This document shows, one piece after another, positions 13,111 through 24,535 of a stretch of 64,000 nucleotides of DNA. The stretch is taken from the NCBI RefSeq assembly GCF_040412425.1, contig NC_089783.1:40346625-40410624 (forward strand), read 5' to 3'. Every line of letters starts with the position of its first letter. Within the stretch, counting starts at the first letter, position 1. A program made the translations under genes and the position numbers. The DNA comes from Macrobrachium rosenbergii. Taxonomy: Eukaryota; Arthropoda; Malacostraca; Decapoda; Palaemonidae. The notes beneath the pieces were generated by a model, which saw nothing but the letters and a program-made list of their open reading frames with translations, did not search any database and was not told the origin of the DNA.

Positions 13111-14336
13111 CGGTTCACCCTCTGGCCATGGCCGTCTTAGTAGGCCTACGTCTATGCTTACCAACATCTCAACTAGGGTAAATAACTTGGATAACGAACA
13201 AATGTTTTTGAATATTTTTACTTGAATATTTGTAAAATGAATCGATTTTATTTATAAAGAAGTTTAATCATTCACTGAATACATACATTCATACTTAGAG
13301 AGAGAGAGAGAGTTGCATATGAGAATGAATTTTAATTACGGTTGAGGGTAATTTATGTTATGACTTTATGTTAGGAAAATTAAAACTTCCTTTTGTTCAT
13401 TGCACTTCCAGTAGAACTTTTAACAAGTTTTTCTACTTTCGGGATGGTTTTTTTTTTTTACATGAAAATGCGTTTAATTGTCGAAATACTGGGAAGAATA
13501 AGTTATTTTCTATCGCTAATGAATCTATAAACACGAGGAGACTTGTATAACAATAATGAAGAAATTAAAAGATCTGGGGAATACATAACGGAAATTTCAG
13601 ATATATGCAAATTCGGGAAATAGGATGGAAATCACTTTAATCATTATACAAGGAAACAACGTAAAAAAAAAAAATCACCAGCTGTGTTCCTCTGGGGTCC
13701 AGAGAAGGTCGATGACATATTCCCCGGAAATTTGTCCATGCCTTCGCATACTTCTGAGTATTTAAGGTTTAGCTCCGAAAGTTCTCCTCATCAGTAATTG
13801 CAAAGGGGTTTTAGTACAGTTGATGTTAATTCTCCTTCGTGTTCTTGTCATCCCACTGATACAATCCTGGCAGGCATTAAATTTCTTGGTGAAATTGGGC
13901 AGCATATACGATCCCAATAGACTGAAAAATTCGTGGATAACATGCATAGCATGGCAGATGACAATGTACCAAGTATTGTTTAGATTCAAACGTTCACTTG
14001 ATCTGCTTCCAATACATTTATTGAATTTAGATTACATTGTACCTTCCTGTTTTTAATACATAACTTAAGAAATTTAAACAAATCATTCTTCTTGATTATG
14101 AAAAGGTTTTAAATTGAGCTGAAGGCTTATTACAGTAAATTTTTTTTTTCAAATACCACCTCTTTTGTAAAGCATTGATTACCAGATCAGGGGAAAATAA
14201 ATAGAACTATTGATTAGCATATCACCGGTGGAAGTCGGTTATACCCAGATAGAATACACTTCCTTGTAACTATTCGTTAGTAAGGTTCTGATAATAAAAA
14301 ATGTAGGTTATCTGTCAGTACAAATTTGATAGGCAT
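13111..14336. other. 1.2-kb interval with no recognised feature
   Basis: Includes a short (AG)n run near 13299-13313. Overlapping frames on opposite strands (13762-14056) show no known domain. Confidence 0.5.
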
Positions 14337-14522
14337 ATATAATGTTTTATAACATGTACACGTTCGGTACCGGGTTCTAAGCGATGTCAGGCAGGGCAGC
14401 CGGTCGAGGTTACGGCCTACCCCACCGCCAAATCAAAGTCCTTCAAAGAAGGCACCGTGCTTACCCCATATAAAAATGGGTATAAAAGCACGTTAAAACG
14501 AAGAAGATATAATGTTTTATAA
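14337..14522 (+). mobile_element. Retroposed element with 16-bp target duplication
   Basis: A 154-bp insert (14353-14506) is bracketed by ATATAATGTTTTATAA at 14337-14352 and again at 14507-14522. It contains GGTACCGGGTTCTAAGCG, GGCAGGGCAGCCGGTCGAGG and a small hairpin CCCCATATAAAAATGGG, and ends ACGAAGAAG. A long target duplication and a GAAG-type tail are the signature of LINE-mediated retroposition. GGGTTCTAAGC could be a decayed box B, so a SINE or a truncated LINE 3' end are both possible. Confidence 0.8.
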
Positions 14523-15187
14523 AAATTTTCTTAAACATAAAGTAATGTATATTAGTAATACTTCTCGTATTGAAATAAAAAAAAACAAATTATATCCGAG
14601 AGAATTTTATATATATCTATAAATTCTTCCGTTCTAATATTCCATTTCTATTTTATTTATAATATTCTTAACGTATTTCAAAATAATTGTCGTTTGTGAA
14701 ACAGAAAATGTTAAGTAATCTTGAAATAAAAAAAGTTCTTGTAGAAAATCATAGCAATTTGAAAATAATGTGCTCTCCCTGTCTCGCGTTCTGTTAGGAC
14801 ATCTGTGGAGAATGAAAACATCATTCATAGTCTAACGAATTCTGCTGGGGTCGTTACCAGCTGGTCAACCCTGTTGTTCCTGTTCCAATATTCACAACCT
14901 GGAAGTAAAATGTCATTGGGATAACTGGACTAATGGAACAGACGAAGCAATCCCTACATATTGCATAAGACTCTGGTTTCAGAAGGAACTTTATCTCACT
15001 ACAGAGAACAAATTGCTTTGTCAGTATATTTAAGTGTATTTGTGAACGTATCAAAGAAGGCAAATTTGTATGCTAGTTGAATTGATCATTTTATTTTTCA
15101 GTGGTATTCTTTACATTATACATTTTTAGTTGATAATAATGGTCTTGTGATGGAATATCCCAAAGAGGAATTGATCTATACTTAAAT

Positions 15188-15189
<2 letters not shown>
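14523..15189. other. Interval with no recognised feature
   Basis: AT-rich DNA with no supported gene or repeat. Minus frames 14634-14828 and 14854-15063 show no recognised similarity. Confidence 0.5.

Positions 15190-15232
<43 letters not shown>
15190..15232. repeat. (AC)n microsatellite
   Basis: Pure AC tract. Confidence 0.95.
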
Positions 15233-15236
<4 letters not shown>

Positions 15237-15866
15237 GCCATAGTTATCAATAAATATTGAATAAATAAAGCAATATTGAGGAAAATATTCAACATTCTTA
15301 AACTGCTAGGACAAATTTGGTTTTCAGATATCGTATCAATGATATTGCGCCCATAACTACAGAGAGTGATTACAGTAAACTTGATCATTTTACCGAGAAA
15401 AATAGATGAAAAATGAGTGCGATATATCATCATTTAATTGCAATCTTACATCAGAATGAAATACTCTGCTTGTGCAACAAATAAAGAATGTCTAATGTTA
15501 CTCTTATGGATCAAAAATCATTATTGTATGAATGAAATATACATAATATAGATTTTATCTAAACACGAAGAATTAGTATGAAGTTGTGCTAATTCGGCTA
15601 ACTTTCGCTAAATCGAATTAAAGACCTAAAGTCAATGAATGACGGGACGCAATCAAAAAAGTTTTCTTTGGAGACGGTCGGAAAAGTTTTCACCGTTTCA
15701 CAGAAAACTTCTTTTATGTTGACCGAACGATATTTATGTTTAAACATTACAGCGTTTTAATTATAATGACAAATTAAAAGTATAGGTAGACATCATATAC
15801 ATGTGCTTTCTTTAGACTTTTTTTATGAAATATCACCTGCCTATAAGATATGGATCGCATATGTTA
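15233..15866. other. Interval with no recognised feature
   Basis: AT-rich DNA. Around 15650-15725 AAAAGTTTTCTTTGG and CAGAAAACTTCTTTTATG form a loose inverted pair. No gene is seen. Confidence 0.45.
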
Positions 15867-15867
15867 G

Positions 15868-15932
15868 CAGAGAGAGAGAGAGAGAGATACATACATACAT
15901 ACATACATATATATATACATGCACACACATAC

Positions 15933-16015
<83 letters not shown>

Positions 16016-16027
16016 TGTGTGTGTGTG
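15868..16027. repeat. Compound (GA)n(ATAC)n(AT)n microsatellite
   Basis: GA 15868-15887, ATAC units 15887-15906, AT 15938-16014, GT to 16027. Confidence 0.95.
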
Positions 16028-16251
16028 AAATTTGGGAATTTTACTGGAAATATAAGCGTTGACTTTTTCGGTCATCCATAATTTATATTCGTTACTGCTC
16101 CTTGCTTCATGGTTGTTCATAAGCCATTATCCATAAATATTGTAATATACATTATACTTGGAACCTGCTTTTCTAATTAACAACAGAGTAAAAAAAAAAG
16201 TAAGCTTTAGTTACCTGGCTTTGTCAGAAAGATGGCTCGAAATGATACCTT

Positions 16252-16648
16252 TTTAGTTTTCTGTAAAAGAAAAGTATTGTGACGGCTGTGTCTGTCCGTC
16301 CGCACTTTTTCTGTCCGCCCTCAGATCTTAAAAAATTCTGAGGCTAGAGGGCTGCAAACTGGTATGTTGATCATCCGTCCCCCAATCATCAAACATACAA
16401 AATTGCAGTCCCCTAGCCTCAATAGTTTTTATTTTATTTAAGGTTAAAGTTGGCCATAATCCTACCTCTGGCAACGAAATAGGACAGGCCACCACCGAAC
16501 CGTGGTTAAAGTTCCATGGGCAGCAGCGGCTCATACAGCATTACATCGAGACCACAGAAAGACAGACCCATTTTCGATGGCCTTAATTATACGCTATATA
16601 GAAAACTCCATTGCGCCGAAGAAACTTCGGCGCATTTTCCACTTGTTT
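16252..16648 (+). mobile_element. MHF element, full-length reference copy
   Basis: Complete copy, used here as reference. Order: 5' hairpin AGTTTTCTGTAAAAGAAAA (16256-16275); a box repeating TCTGTCCG and CCGCACTTTTTCTGTCC (16291-16318); a long foldback of about 100 bp (16331-16430) with arms built on CTGAGGCTAGAGGGCTGCAA and its complement; a GGTTAAAGTTAGCC-like linker (here GGCC); the imperfect hairpin around GACAGACCCATTTTCG (16545-16585, consensus AGATAGATCTAT); and the GC hairpin GCGCCGAAGAAACTTCGGCGC (16613-16633), followed by ACTTGTTT. It has no coding frame. I see no clear target duplication. Confidence 0.9.
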
Positions 16649-17415
16649 TAAACTTGTGTATCATCTGTTTAATGGAAAGCATAAGTCGCATTAAGAAACA
16701 CCAATGAAGAATATCATAAAGAAAGATCTCTTTCATGCCAGAGAGTAAATAAAAATTGTATTAACTGTTCTTCGTACCCAATTATTGATATAATCCCCGT
16801 AAGAAAAATGACATTCAGAGTTCAAAAGTAATTGCCTTTACAGTATATGAGATCTCTTTGAAAAATACGGCCCTTCTCTGATGCAACAACCAAAAGCCCT
16901 TCGAGACACGGATGATTCTATTTCCAAAAATATATCAAATTAAAGTCAGAGGAAGAGACTACCAATTCATTAAAATAATACAAAACCTTTGGAAATACAG
17001 ACTTCTCACGTGGTCTCTTAAATGCAAGTGGCTCTTGATAAGTAAAACTATATCCATAATTCTCGTGAGTGTGCCAATTACCGCCGTTATACCTCTCTTT
17101 GAATCGCTAATTGACGTCAGAGGATCACTTCTCAACCGGAATTGACTTCATTTAATTAACAGGTGACCCCCTCTTGGCCGCTGGCCTCATTTTTAACGTC
17201 GTGGTAAAGAAGCTTAGCCGCCACAATTCATTGGGATGACATTCGAGGGAAATATTTTATTAATCTGGCTTAATCAAACCCCAGTCGTGTTTTCAAGGAA
17301 GCGTGACGAAGGCTGCCATCCACTGTTCTTAATTTATGGTGAATAATACGTACTGACAAATTCTATAAATTATAATTCGTTATTACGAATTATGATTTAT
17401 GAATTATTATAATGA
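16649..17415. other. Interval with no recognised feature
   Basis: Includes an AT palindromic patch at about 17365-17420 (TTATAATTCGTTATTACGAA). The 77-codon frame 16912-17145 has no recognised domain. Confidence 0.5.
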
Positions 17416-17417
17416 AT

Positions 17418-17667
17418 TATTATTATTGTTATCACTTCGGTAGATGAAACCTATTCACATGGGACAAGCACAATAAAGGGGCCATTGACTTGACATTCAA
17501 GCTTCCAAAGAATGTTGGTTTCCACCTCCCACCGGAGACCCCACACTGCGGCAGTAACTGATCATGATGCAGAGCCAGTGATTTGTTCATCGCCCTGGGA
17601 GAGGCGCGAACTTGCGACATCTGAGCGGCATGTCACGACACCTAGCGACCATACCAACGGACCAGCT
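17418..17667 (-). mobile_element. tRNA-derived SINE with (AAT)n tail, full copy
   Basis: Read on the minus strand, the head has box A-like TGGTATGGTCGCTAGGTG and box B-like AAGTTCGCGCCTC. The body follows (GATGAACAAATCACTGG, GCAGTGTGGGGTC, GGAAGCTTGAATGTCAAG, TAGGTTTCATCTACCGAAG), with an AAT tail near 17418-17440. The internal promoter layout and 3' simple-repeat tail are standard for tRNA SINEs. It belongs to the same family as 22481 and 34047. Confidence 0.8.
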
Positions 17668-17956
17668 AAAATAGAATATAGCCATGAATATATAGGTCAT
17701 ACATTCGAATGAAATATATAATGACATGATCATTTATAAAATATACGAATATTTTTTGTCAACATTTTTGGATAACCTGTCTTTGCCTATTACTTGGGCA
17801 CTCGCTGCTCCTGGGCGTATAGCGTATGTATGGGCTATATTTCATTTGTATTATTTTCTCTACATTTCTTTAAATACTGAAATATTCATTAAATTACAGC
17901 TGCTATGTGTACCAATAACACTGGCACTTTCTTAAATGGTTCCAAAAGTGTTCTTG

Positions 17957-17959
<3 letters not shown>

Positions 17960-18031
<72 letters not shown>

Positions 18032-18043
18032 TTATATATATAC

Positions 18044-18098
<55 letters not shown>
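17960..18098. repeat. (AT)n microsatellite
   Basis: Two AT tracts (17960-18025 and 18048-18098) separated by TACATATATTATATATATAC. Confidence 0.95.
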
Positions 18099-18109
<11 letters not shown>

Positions 18110-18118
18110 TATATGTAT

Positions 18119-18463
18119 AATGATTTTTCTCACCTTTGCAAATTCACATAAAGCAGGCAACAATTTTTCAACGATCTCAATGGTACAGTACAAAAAAGAT
18201 AAAAAAAATAAATTTACATTATTAATTTTTCTCCTTGTTGATATAGTGCAATGATGCAATCAGTTTTTTTCATCACAAATTTTACTTTTGAAATTTCATC
18301 GATATTGCCATTTATCTCCTATTCAGAGAAATAATAGCTGATAATAAACAGCTGATTACCACTACATTCCATTGCAATAGTAAAGTAATGATAACAAACA
18401 GCGCATGATGGACAGTTCATAAATTTTCCAATGTATATTGCGTTAACTTTGCCTACAGTATGA
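18119..18463. other. Interval with no recognised feature
   Basis: AT-rich DNA. GGCAACAATTTTTC and similar short motifs occur, but no repeat or gene is supported. Confidence 0.5.
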
Positions 18464-18883
18464 AACAAGTAAAAAATGCGCCGAAGTTTCTTCGCCGCAA
18501 TCGAGTTTTCTGTACGTATAATCAAGGCCGCCGGTGGTCTCGGTATAATGCTGTATGAGCCGTGGCCCATGAAACTTTAACCACGGTCCGGTGGTGGCCT
18601 ATCCTATATCGTTACCAGAAACACTATTATGGCTAACTTTAACCTTAAATAAAATAAAACCTACTGAGCCTAGATGGCTGCAATTTGGTATGTTTGATGA
18701 TTGGAGGGTGGATGTTCAACATATCAATTTGCAGCCCTCTAGCCTCAGCAGTTTTTAAGAGCTGAAGGCGGACAGAAAAAGTGTGGACAAAAAAAATTAC
18801 GGAGAGAAAAAAGTGCGGACAGAATAAAGTGCGGACGGACAGACAACGACGGCACAATAGTTTTATTTTACAGAAAAGTAAAA
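18464..18883 (-). mobile_element. MHF element, full-length copy
   Basis: Begins AACAAGTAAAAAATGCG with a GC hairpin ending CTTCGCCGCAATCG, lacks most of the AGATCTAT hairpin (GGCCGCCGGTGGTCTCGG remains), and carries the long stem (about 18660-18760). The GGACAGA box is expanded, with repeated GTGCGGACAGA-like units (18769-18843). It ends CAGAAAAGTAAAA. Confidence 0.9.
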
Positions 18884-19171
18884 TCCCACGATTTAACCGT
18901 CAGTTCAGTCTGCCTTTTGCAAGCAGTCGAGAAACCTCCAACCGTCTCTCTCCAAAAAAACATCAAATGCCAGCGATGAATTTTTTATGGCCACGAACTT
19001 CATAAAGAGTTTATGCAGATGAGGAAAGTTAGGAATCGTCCTCAGAATTACTCTGTTTTGCAGCCTGTTTTTAACGCTTCGACCAGTGTATGTTCTTTTT
19101 CGAAAAGAAAAGTCGTAGATTAGCGAATGGAGGACTAAATTTCGGTCGCTTGATGAATTGGAACCTGATAT
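18884..19171. other. Interval with no recognised feature
   Basis: Mixed-composition DNA, less AT-rich than its neighbours. Opposing 74- and 90-codon frames show no known domain. Confidence 0.45.
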
Positions 19172-19469
19172 AATCATGAAGCTACAAATGTCGCTCTAAT
19201 ATCAAATTCACGCTACCTCGGGAATATCTCCGATGGAGAATTATCACCGAAGGGGATTTTATATAAGTGATAAATGGATTGGTACCGAGATAGCACAGTG
19301 GTAACGTCAACTGGAGTCGCTGGATAAGGTCTGTGTCGAGGGTTCGTGTCCCGGCGGTACCAATCCATTTATCACTTATATAAATTCCCCTTCGGTGATA
19401 ATTCTCCATCGGAGATATTCCCGAGGTAGCGTGAATTTGATATTAAGCGACATTTGTAGCTTCATGATT
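19172..19469. mobile_element. Large palindromic element with tRNA-like loop
   Basis: Arms of about 115 bp (19172-19287 and 19354-19469) are near-identical inverted copies, from AATCATGAAGCTACAAATG to ATGGATTGGTACCG, differing by about one indel and one substitution. The loop reads like a tRNA gene: box A-like TAGCACAGTGGTAACG (19291-19306), box B-like GGGTTCGTGTCCC (19340-19352), and closing GGTACCG/CGGTACC in acceptor-stem position. The outer T-stem pairs and the D-stem are poor, so it is not a functional tRNA. No TSD is visible. Confidence 0.85.
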
Positions 19470-19494
19470 GTATATAAATCACGGTGTGATAAAA

Positions 19495-19498
<4 letters not shown>

Positions 19499-19577
<79 letters not shown>

Positions 19578-19658
19578 TTATATATTTATACATATGTAAA
19601 TATACTGTATATATATATACATATGTATATATATATACACATACATATATGTATATAG

Positions 19659-19743
<85 letters not shown>
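19499..19743. repeat. (AT)n microsatellite block
   Basis: AT 19499-19575, TATACA/TATGTA mixed repeats, AT 19663-19738. The block starts 30 bp from the preceding palindrome. Confidence 0.95.
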
Positions 19744-19746
<3 letters not shown>

Positions 19747-19937
19747 ATATGCTTTACTTCGTTGAATTTGAATCTGTGCTTCCACGTATATTTGTATTCA
19801 TTCAAAAGACACAAACATTCGACTGTAATATTATACACGATTAAGCAATAACAACACTATATAAGAGTCAGAATATTATGTGACATACTAGTGGAAAATA
19901 CAATTTCCAAACTGATGTACAGTATAACTTACAGCGT

Positions 19938-20056
19938 CATATGAGTCTTTCAGTCGAGAAACATGCCAAGTGCCATCCTGGGCCATAGGTATTTTTAATT
20001 TAATTTATTATATTTAAAAATGGCACTTGGCATGTTTCTCGACTGAAAAGCTCATA
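19938..20056. repeat. Palindromic element
   Basis: Left arm 19938-19976 (CATATGAGTCTTTCAGTCG, AACATGCCAAGTGCCAT) and right arm 20020-20056 are inverted copies around an AT-rich 43-bp loop. Confidence 0.85.
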
Positions 20057-20110
20057 TACACATATGAGGTTGTGATAACATAAACTATGAAATGTGTTTG
20101 GTTATTCAGT

Positions 20111-20129
20111 ATTAGTTTTCTGTAAAAGA
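20111..20129 (+). mobile_element. MHF terminal fragment
   Basis: TTAGTTTTCTGTAAAAGAA matches only the 5' hairpin of the MHF element; nothing else of it follows. It could be a chance match or a remnant. Confidence 0.35.
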
Positions 20130-20450
20130 AGGCTCAGTGATTTAAAATGTAATTCCAAAACTCTTGAATTTTAATTTTCTTGATTTTTTTTTTTTTTTCT
20201 CTTCACCTAACATTTCTCGGTTGCATTAAATATTCTTTATAAGCGAAAAATTAATGAGTTATAAAATATTCAAAAGATTCTCTTTGGTTGTGATGTTTAA
20301 TCAGTAAGGTACACTTGCCTTTGCAATTCCACTGCTTCCATTGGCAAAGTAGCATCAAATATTCACGACCCCGAGCACACTGCAAATGCGATAGGAAGAT
20401 GTGTTCCGTTATCTGCTTTTCTTTTGAAGAGGATATTCTTGTGTACTATA
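20130..20450. other. Interval with no recognised feature
   Basis: AT-rich DNA with a poly(T) run near 20186-20199. No gene is seen. Confidence 0.45.
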
Positions 20451-20453
20451 TAA

Positions 20454-20728
<275 letters not shown>

Positions 20729-20750
20729 TACATTTTCATGATATGACATC

Positions 20751-20780
<30 letters not shown>

Positions 20781-20781
<1 letters not shown>

Positions 20782-20905
20782 GCATTATTTCACCGCAGTT
20801 GCTGCTAAAATGTTGGCTGTAAACACGTACGCCTTGTTCACAGATGGCCATATATTTTGTTTTATTAAAGATATCAGGAAAATGTTTTCCCCTGAGATAC
20901 AGTAC
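20781..20905 (-). repeat. Inverted duplicate, left copy (coding-like)
   Basis: On the minus strand this segment reads ENIFLISLIKQNIWPSVNK and AYVFTANILAATAVK. The plus-strand segment at 21297-21425 reads ENIFLISVIKQNMCPTVNK and VYIFTVNILAAIAIK in one frame. The nucleotide match is inverted and roughly 80% by eye. The two copies flank a truncated MHF element. I do not recognise the peptide; it may be repeat sequence that happens to be open. Confidence 0.6.
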
Positions 20906-20906
20906 A

Positions 20907-21066
20907 AACAAGTAAAAAATGCTCCTAAGTTTCTCGGCGAACTCAAGTTTTTTGTACACCCGCTACAGCCTTTAATCAAGGCCACCGAAAATAGATCTAT
21001 CTTTCGGTGGTCTCGGCCCATGAAACTTTAACCAAAGCCCGGTGGTGGCCTTTCCTACACCGTTAG
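20907..21066 (-). mobile_element. MHF element, truncated copy
   Basis: Contains AACAAGTAAAAAATGC, the AGATCTATCTTTCGGTGG hairpin and the CCTTTCCTACACCGTTA region, then stops. The long stem and the 5' hairpin are missing. Confidence 0.85.
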
Positions 21067-21296
21067 TTATTGGTGATGGAAGTCCAACAACTAACAGTTG
21101 GGAATGATTGGGGATAACAAACTGCAATGAAAGAATGTAGGTCATCCATGTAAATATATAAAGTCTATTAGTGTATAGTTTTGAGTATATTCAAGTGATC
21201 GCAACCATGACTCCATATTTGTATAAGACCTAAACAAAAATCCTTCTTCTTGTGGTCTCAGTGATGATGTCTCACTACATTAATCTGGCTTATTTT

Positions 21297-21425
21297 TCAT
21301 TCTCAGAGGAAAATATTTTCCTGATATCTGTAATAAAACAAAATATGTGTCCAACTGTGAACAAGGTATATATATTTACAGTCAACATTTTAGCAGCAAT
21401 TGCGATAAAATCATGCGAAAAAAAT
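21297..21425 (+). repeat. Inverted duplicate, right copy (coding-like)
   Basis: Partner of 20781-20905, with the same reading frame open (see that entry). It includes AGGAAAATATTTTCCT, a perfect 16-bp palindrome. Confidence 0.6.
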
Positions 21426-21429
21426 TGGT

Positions 21430-22478
21430 CTATAAAATGTAACATATTATTTTCTGAGTTTTCAAGAATTTCAAGATGATTTACGAAAATGCAGCCATAC
21501 CTTTGTAAACACAGATTAGCAGCAAAATAAGTATAAAACCATCTCTTGGGAACGAGTGTTTTTCAAAAGAATAAGCAAGGTGCTTGAAACGGAATTCAAT
21601 AATTTGAAAGTAATTCTAACTCTTGAATTTTAATTCTCTTGATTTTTGTTCAATAAAATGTATGTCTGTAATGATCAGAGGAATTTTGGTATTCAGAATA
21701 ATTTGTATGTATGTAAAAGTGATTATGCTGTTTTTTTTTCCTGGCATAATCCGTTATTGCACATAAAAACATCCTTCTTCAACAGAATTTAGTAAATTGA
21801 AAATGTGATTTCTTTGCAATAAGAAATAAAGCCTGTGAAATATCAGAGAGGATTTTTTTTTTCTTACGTTGTAATTACATATCCATATTTACTCCAACTC
21901 TTTGTGAAATGTTTCATGTTATATTTTGTAGTAAGATTTTACATGATCATGCTCTAGTATATAATTTTCTAATCATCATTAATTATTTTTCCATTATATA
22001 TTTCTTCAAGTGGAGTGTTTGCATTGTTGAAAAGGTTCTCTATTTTATTTCATGTTAGTTTAATTTCTTATATATGTATAGTTCTGAATTAATGCAAAAG
22101 AATAGAGAAGTGAAGAGGGTTGAAAGAAGGGAGGAAAAATTATATGAAAAATGAATCGGTGAAAAATGCAGGTACATATTCTATCCAAAGCTTCTCAATT
22201 TAATTTCTGAAATTCTCCGCACCTAACCATGATTCTCTCTAACTTTCTTTTTATTTCTGTGCTTGTTGCTAGGAGAGGGGTACCCAAACATTTTTCCCCA
22301 TTCTGTAAATATCCCTTTGATCGCCAGAACAAAGGTGAAGGTTGGAATGAATTTATATTTTCTTTCTTCTTTACCGTTTTTTTGATGTCCTGTTTAAATT
22401 CTTTGTAGATGTAGATCCCACCAGCACCCTTTTCACTCTTTTGGCCTCTTTGTCACTGTGTGAAATATTTCATTACTT
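21430..22478. other. 1-kb interval with no recognised feature
   Basis: AT-rich DNA with short T runs. No repeat shared with the window and no coding frame. Confidence 0.55.
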
Positions 22479-22480
22479 AG

Positions 22481-22707
22481 CTGGTCCGCTGGTATGGCCG
22501 CTAGTGTCCGTGACATGCCGCTCAGATGTGGTGAGTTCCCGCCTTCCCCGGGCGATGAAAAATCACTGGCTCTGTTCCATGTTCAGTTACCGCTGCAGTG
22601 TGGGGTCTGCGGTGGGAGGCTGAAACCAACATTCTTTGGAAGCTTGGATTTCAAGTCAATGTTCCCTTTGATGTGCTTGGTCCATGTGAATAGGTTTCAT
22701 CTACCGA

Positions 22708-22790
<83 letters not shown>
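22481..22790 (+). mobile_element. tRNA-derived SINE with long (AAT)n tail, full copy
   Basis: Head CTGGTCCGCTGGTATGGCCG with box B-like GAGTTCCCGCCTTCC (22532-22546), body GATGAAAAATCACTGG, GCAGTGTGGGGTCTGCGG, GGAAGCTTGGATTTCAAG, then TTTCATCTACCGAAAT and an (AAT)n tail of about 82 bp (22709-22790). It has the same organisation as 34047. Frames through it are not genes. Confidence 0.85.
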
Positions 22791-22791
<1 letters not shown>

Positions 22792-22794
22792 CTA

Positions 22795-23366
22795 GTATAA
22801 TGTCACTCTCCCTTCCCAGTGTAAAAGGTATTTTAGACTTACCTTTATGTGTGACGAATGAGAAAATTTTTGTTTTAACTTAGCCCTCTAACCCACAAAA
22901 AATCCTTAGTTATTTATATCATTTGATTTCTCAAGCTTTTCGTGTTATGAAGCCTTGCGTTATCCCCTGTAAGTGACGATTTTACTCTGAAAAGCGAAGA
23001 AATAAATGTCATCACATTGTAGTCCACAAATCCATGCTCTATACATAAAAAGAAAATACTGCAACCATAGTGACCACAAATCCATGCTCTTCAACGATAC
23101 ATTTCAGGAATCATTTTCCCTTATGTTCTGTAACATTGATTCCGGTGTCTGCTTCATTATTTACCTTCCCTGCACGCAGATTTGTTTTCTTTTAGGGAGT
23201 TTCCAGGTCTTTCATTGAGATTCCCTTGCTGTTTCTTGCTTGTTGCCAAGATGTTTGCTTGTTTGCCTGCTTCGATCATATGCTCTTTATTTTGTTATGA
23301 ACACCATAACACTTTTAAAGGAATATTTAATTTATATACATAAATGAGCGCAATATTGAAGTAATA

Positions 23367-23368
<2 letters not shown>
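22795..23368. other. Interval with no recognised feature
   Basis: CCACAAATCCATGCTCT occurs twice, near 23024 and 23076 (a small local duplication). No gene is seen. Confidence 0.5.
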
Positions 23369-23369
<1 letters not shown>

Positions 23370-23430
<61 letters not shown>

Positions 23431-23560
23431 TCAAATGTAATTATTCATAACAAATTTATTCATATGTTCGTATTATTGGAATATATATATATATATATAT
23501 ATGTATACATATTTTTCAAATGTACCAAATTTATTCACGATGTTCGTAATTGGAACCTAT
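23370..23560. repeat. (AT)n tracts with a duplicated 50-bp segment
   Basis: Two AT tracts (23370-23427 and about 23480-23500) are each followed by ATTTTTCAAATGTA and then AAATTTATTCA and ATGTTCGTA. A unit made of microsatellite plus flank was duplicated with diverged spacing. Confidence 0.8.
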
Positions 23561-23592
23561 ACCAGTCGAGTAAATGGTTAAAGGTCTTTAGC

Positions 23593-23595
<3 letters not shown>

Positions 23596-23645
<50 letters not shown>
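23596..23645. repeat. (CT)n microsatellite
   Basis: Pure CT tract, followed by a GTGTACGTGTGTGAGTG-like stretch. Confidence 0.95.
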
Positions 23646-23648
<3 letters not shown>

Positions 23649-23679
23649 GTGTACGTGTGTGAGTGTATGTGTGCGTGTG

Positions 23680-24305
23680 CCTTTGTGGGAATTCCATTCA
23701 CCCTATAACTTTTTCCCTAAATGAAATAAAATAGTGATTTCCACAGGTAAAGTTCATGGAATTTTCATGAAATATTAAACTGTGTGCTTAACATAATTCT
23801 GATTGTATGCAACGTTAGAAAAAATGTAACAAACATATATTAGTGATGAGCTTTTCTCTTTTCGGTAATGTAGGCAGTTCTGAAAAATAAGAGGATCACT
23901 CCTTTTCATATTGGTTCATCTGTATTCCCTGTCAGATTGTCATTTTTTCAATCATAATTCTGAGAAATTACCAGAGAAAGCCGTAGGTCCTTTCTTATGA
24001 TGGCAGCACAGTAGTTAATAATAAAACTCCACTATCAAATATATATTGTATTTTAATGAACATCGTCAAGTACTTTATAAACATCATTCATCCTTAGTGA
24101 TACTAAGTAAAAATAGAGAAACATTGGCAGCGATTTATCACAAAATGTCCATAAGAACTATAAATGGAGTCAAAACTCAAGTTTAAAGAGTTCAAAGAGT
24201 TCAATGGGTGATTGTTAAACGAGAGCTCTCGGTACTTGTGCTTATAATATTTCCCTCTGGCTCTTTAAGTAGACCTTCTGTTTAGCCTGGTGGGAGCTGA
24301 TGTCA
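23680..24305. other. Interval with no recognised feature
   Basis: AT-rich DNA with no gene or repeat supported. Confidence 0.5.
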
Positions 24306-24309
24306 GGGA

Positions 24310-24311
<2 letters not shown>

Positions 24312-24352
<41 letters not shown>
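24312..24352. repeat. (AC)n microsatellite
   Basis: Pure AC tract. Confidence 0.95.
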
Positions 24353-24354
<2 letters not shown>

Positions 24355-24535
24355 TTACACACACAGACGTGCCTGACCCGGAGGCAGGAATCAACCTTTT
24401 TCACCATTAAAAGCTATGTTTTCTTTCCAGTCTTAGTGATTAAGACTCAGAATTGTAGGACAAAAAAAAATTCATGCGAAATCTAATGATTCCTTTTTTA
24501 TAATTTTGTGCATTCTATTTTTAGTGTTCAAGCTT

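Noticed and set aside
16252..16648. MHF element as a structural noncoding RNA gene
   Set aside because: About 16 copies in both orientations with truncations and scrambled fragments fit a mobile repeat better than a dispersed RNA gene family, although transcription cannot be excluded.
19283..19360. Functional tRNA gene
   Set aside because: Box A and box B-like motifs exist, but the outer T-stem pairs are mismatched, the D-stem is absent and the acceptor pairing is part of the larger palindrome.
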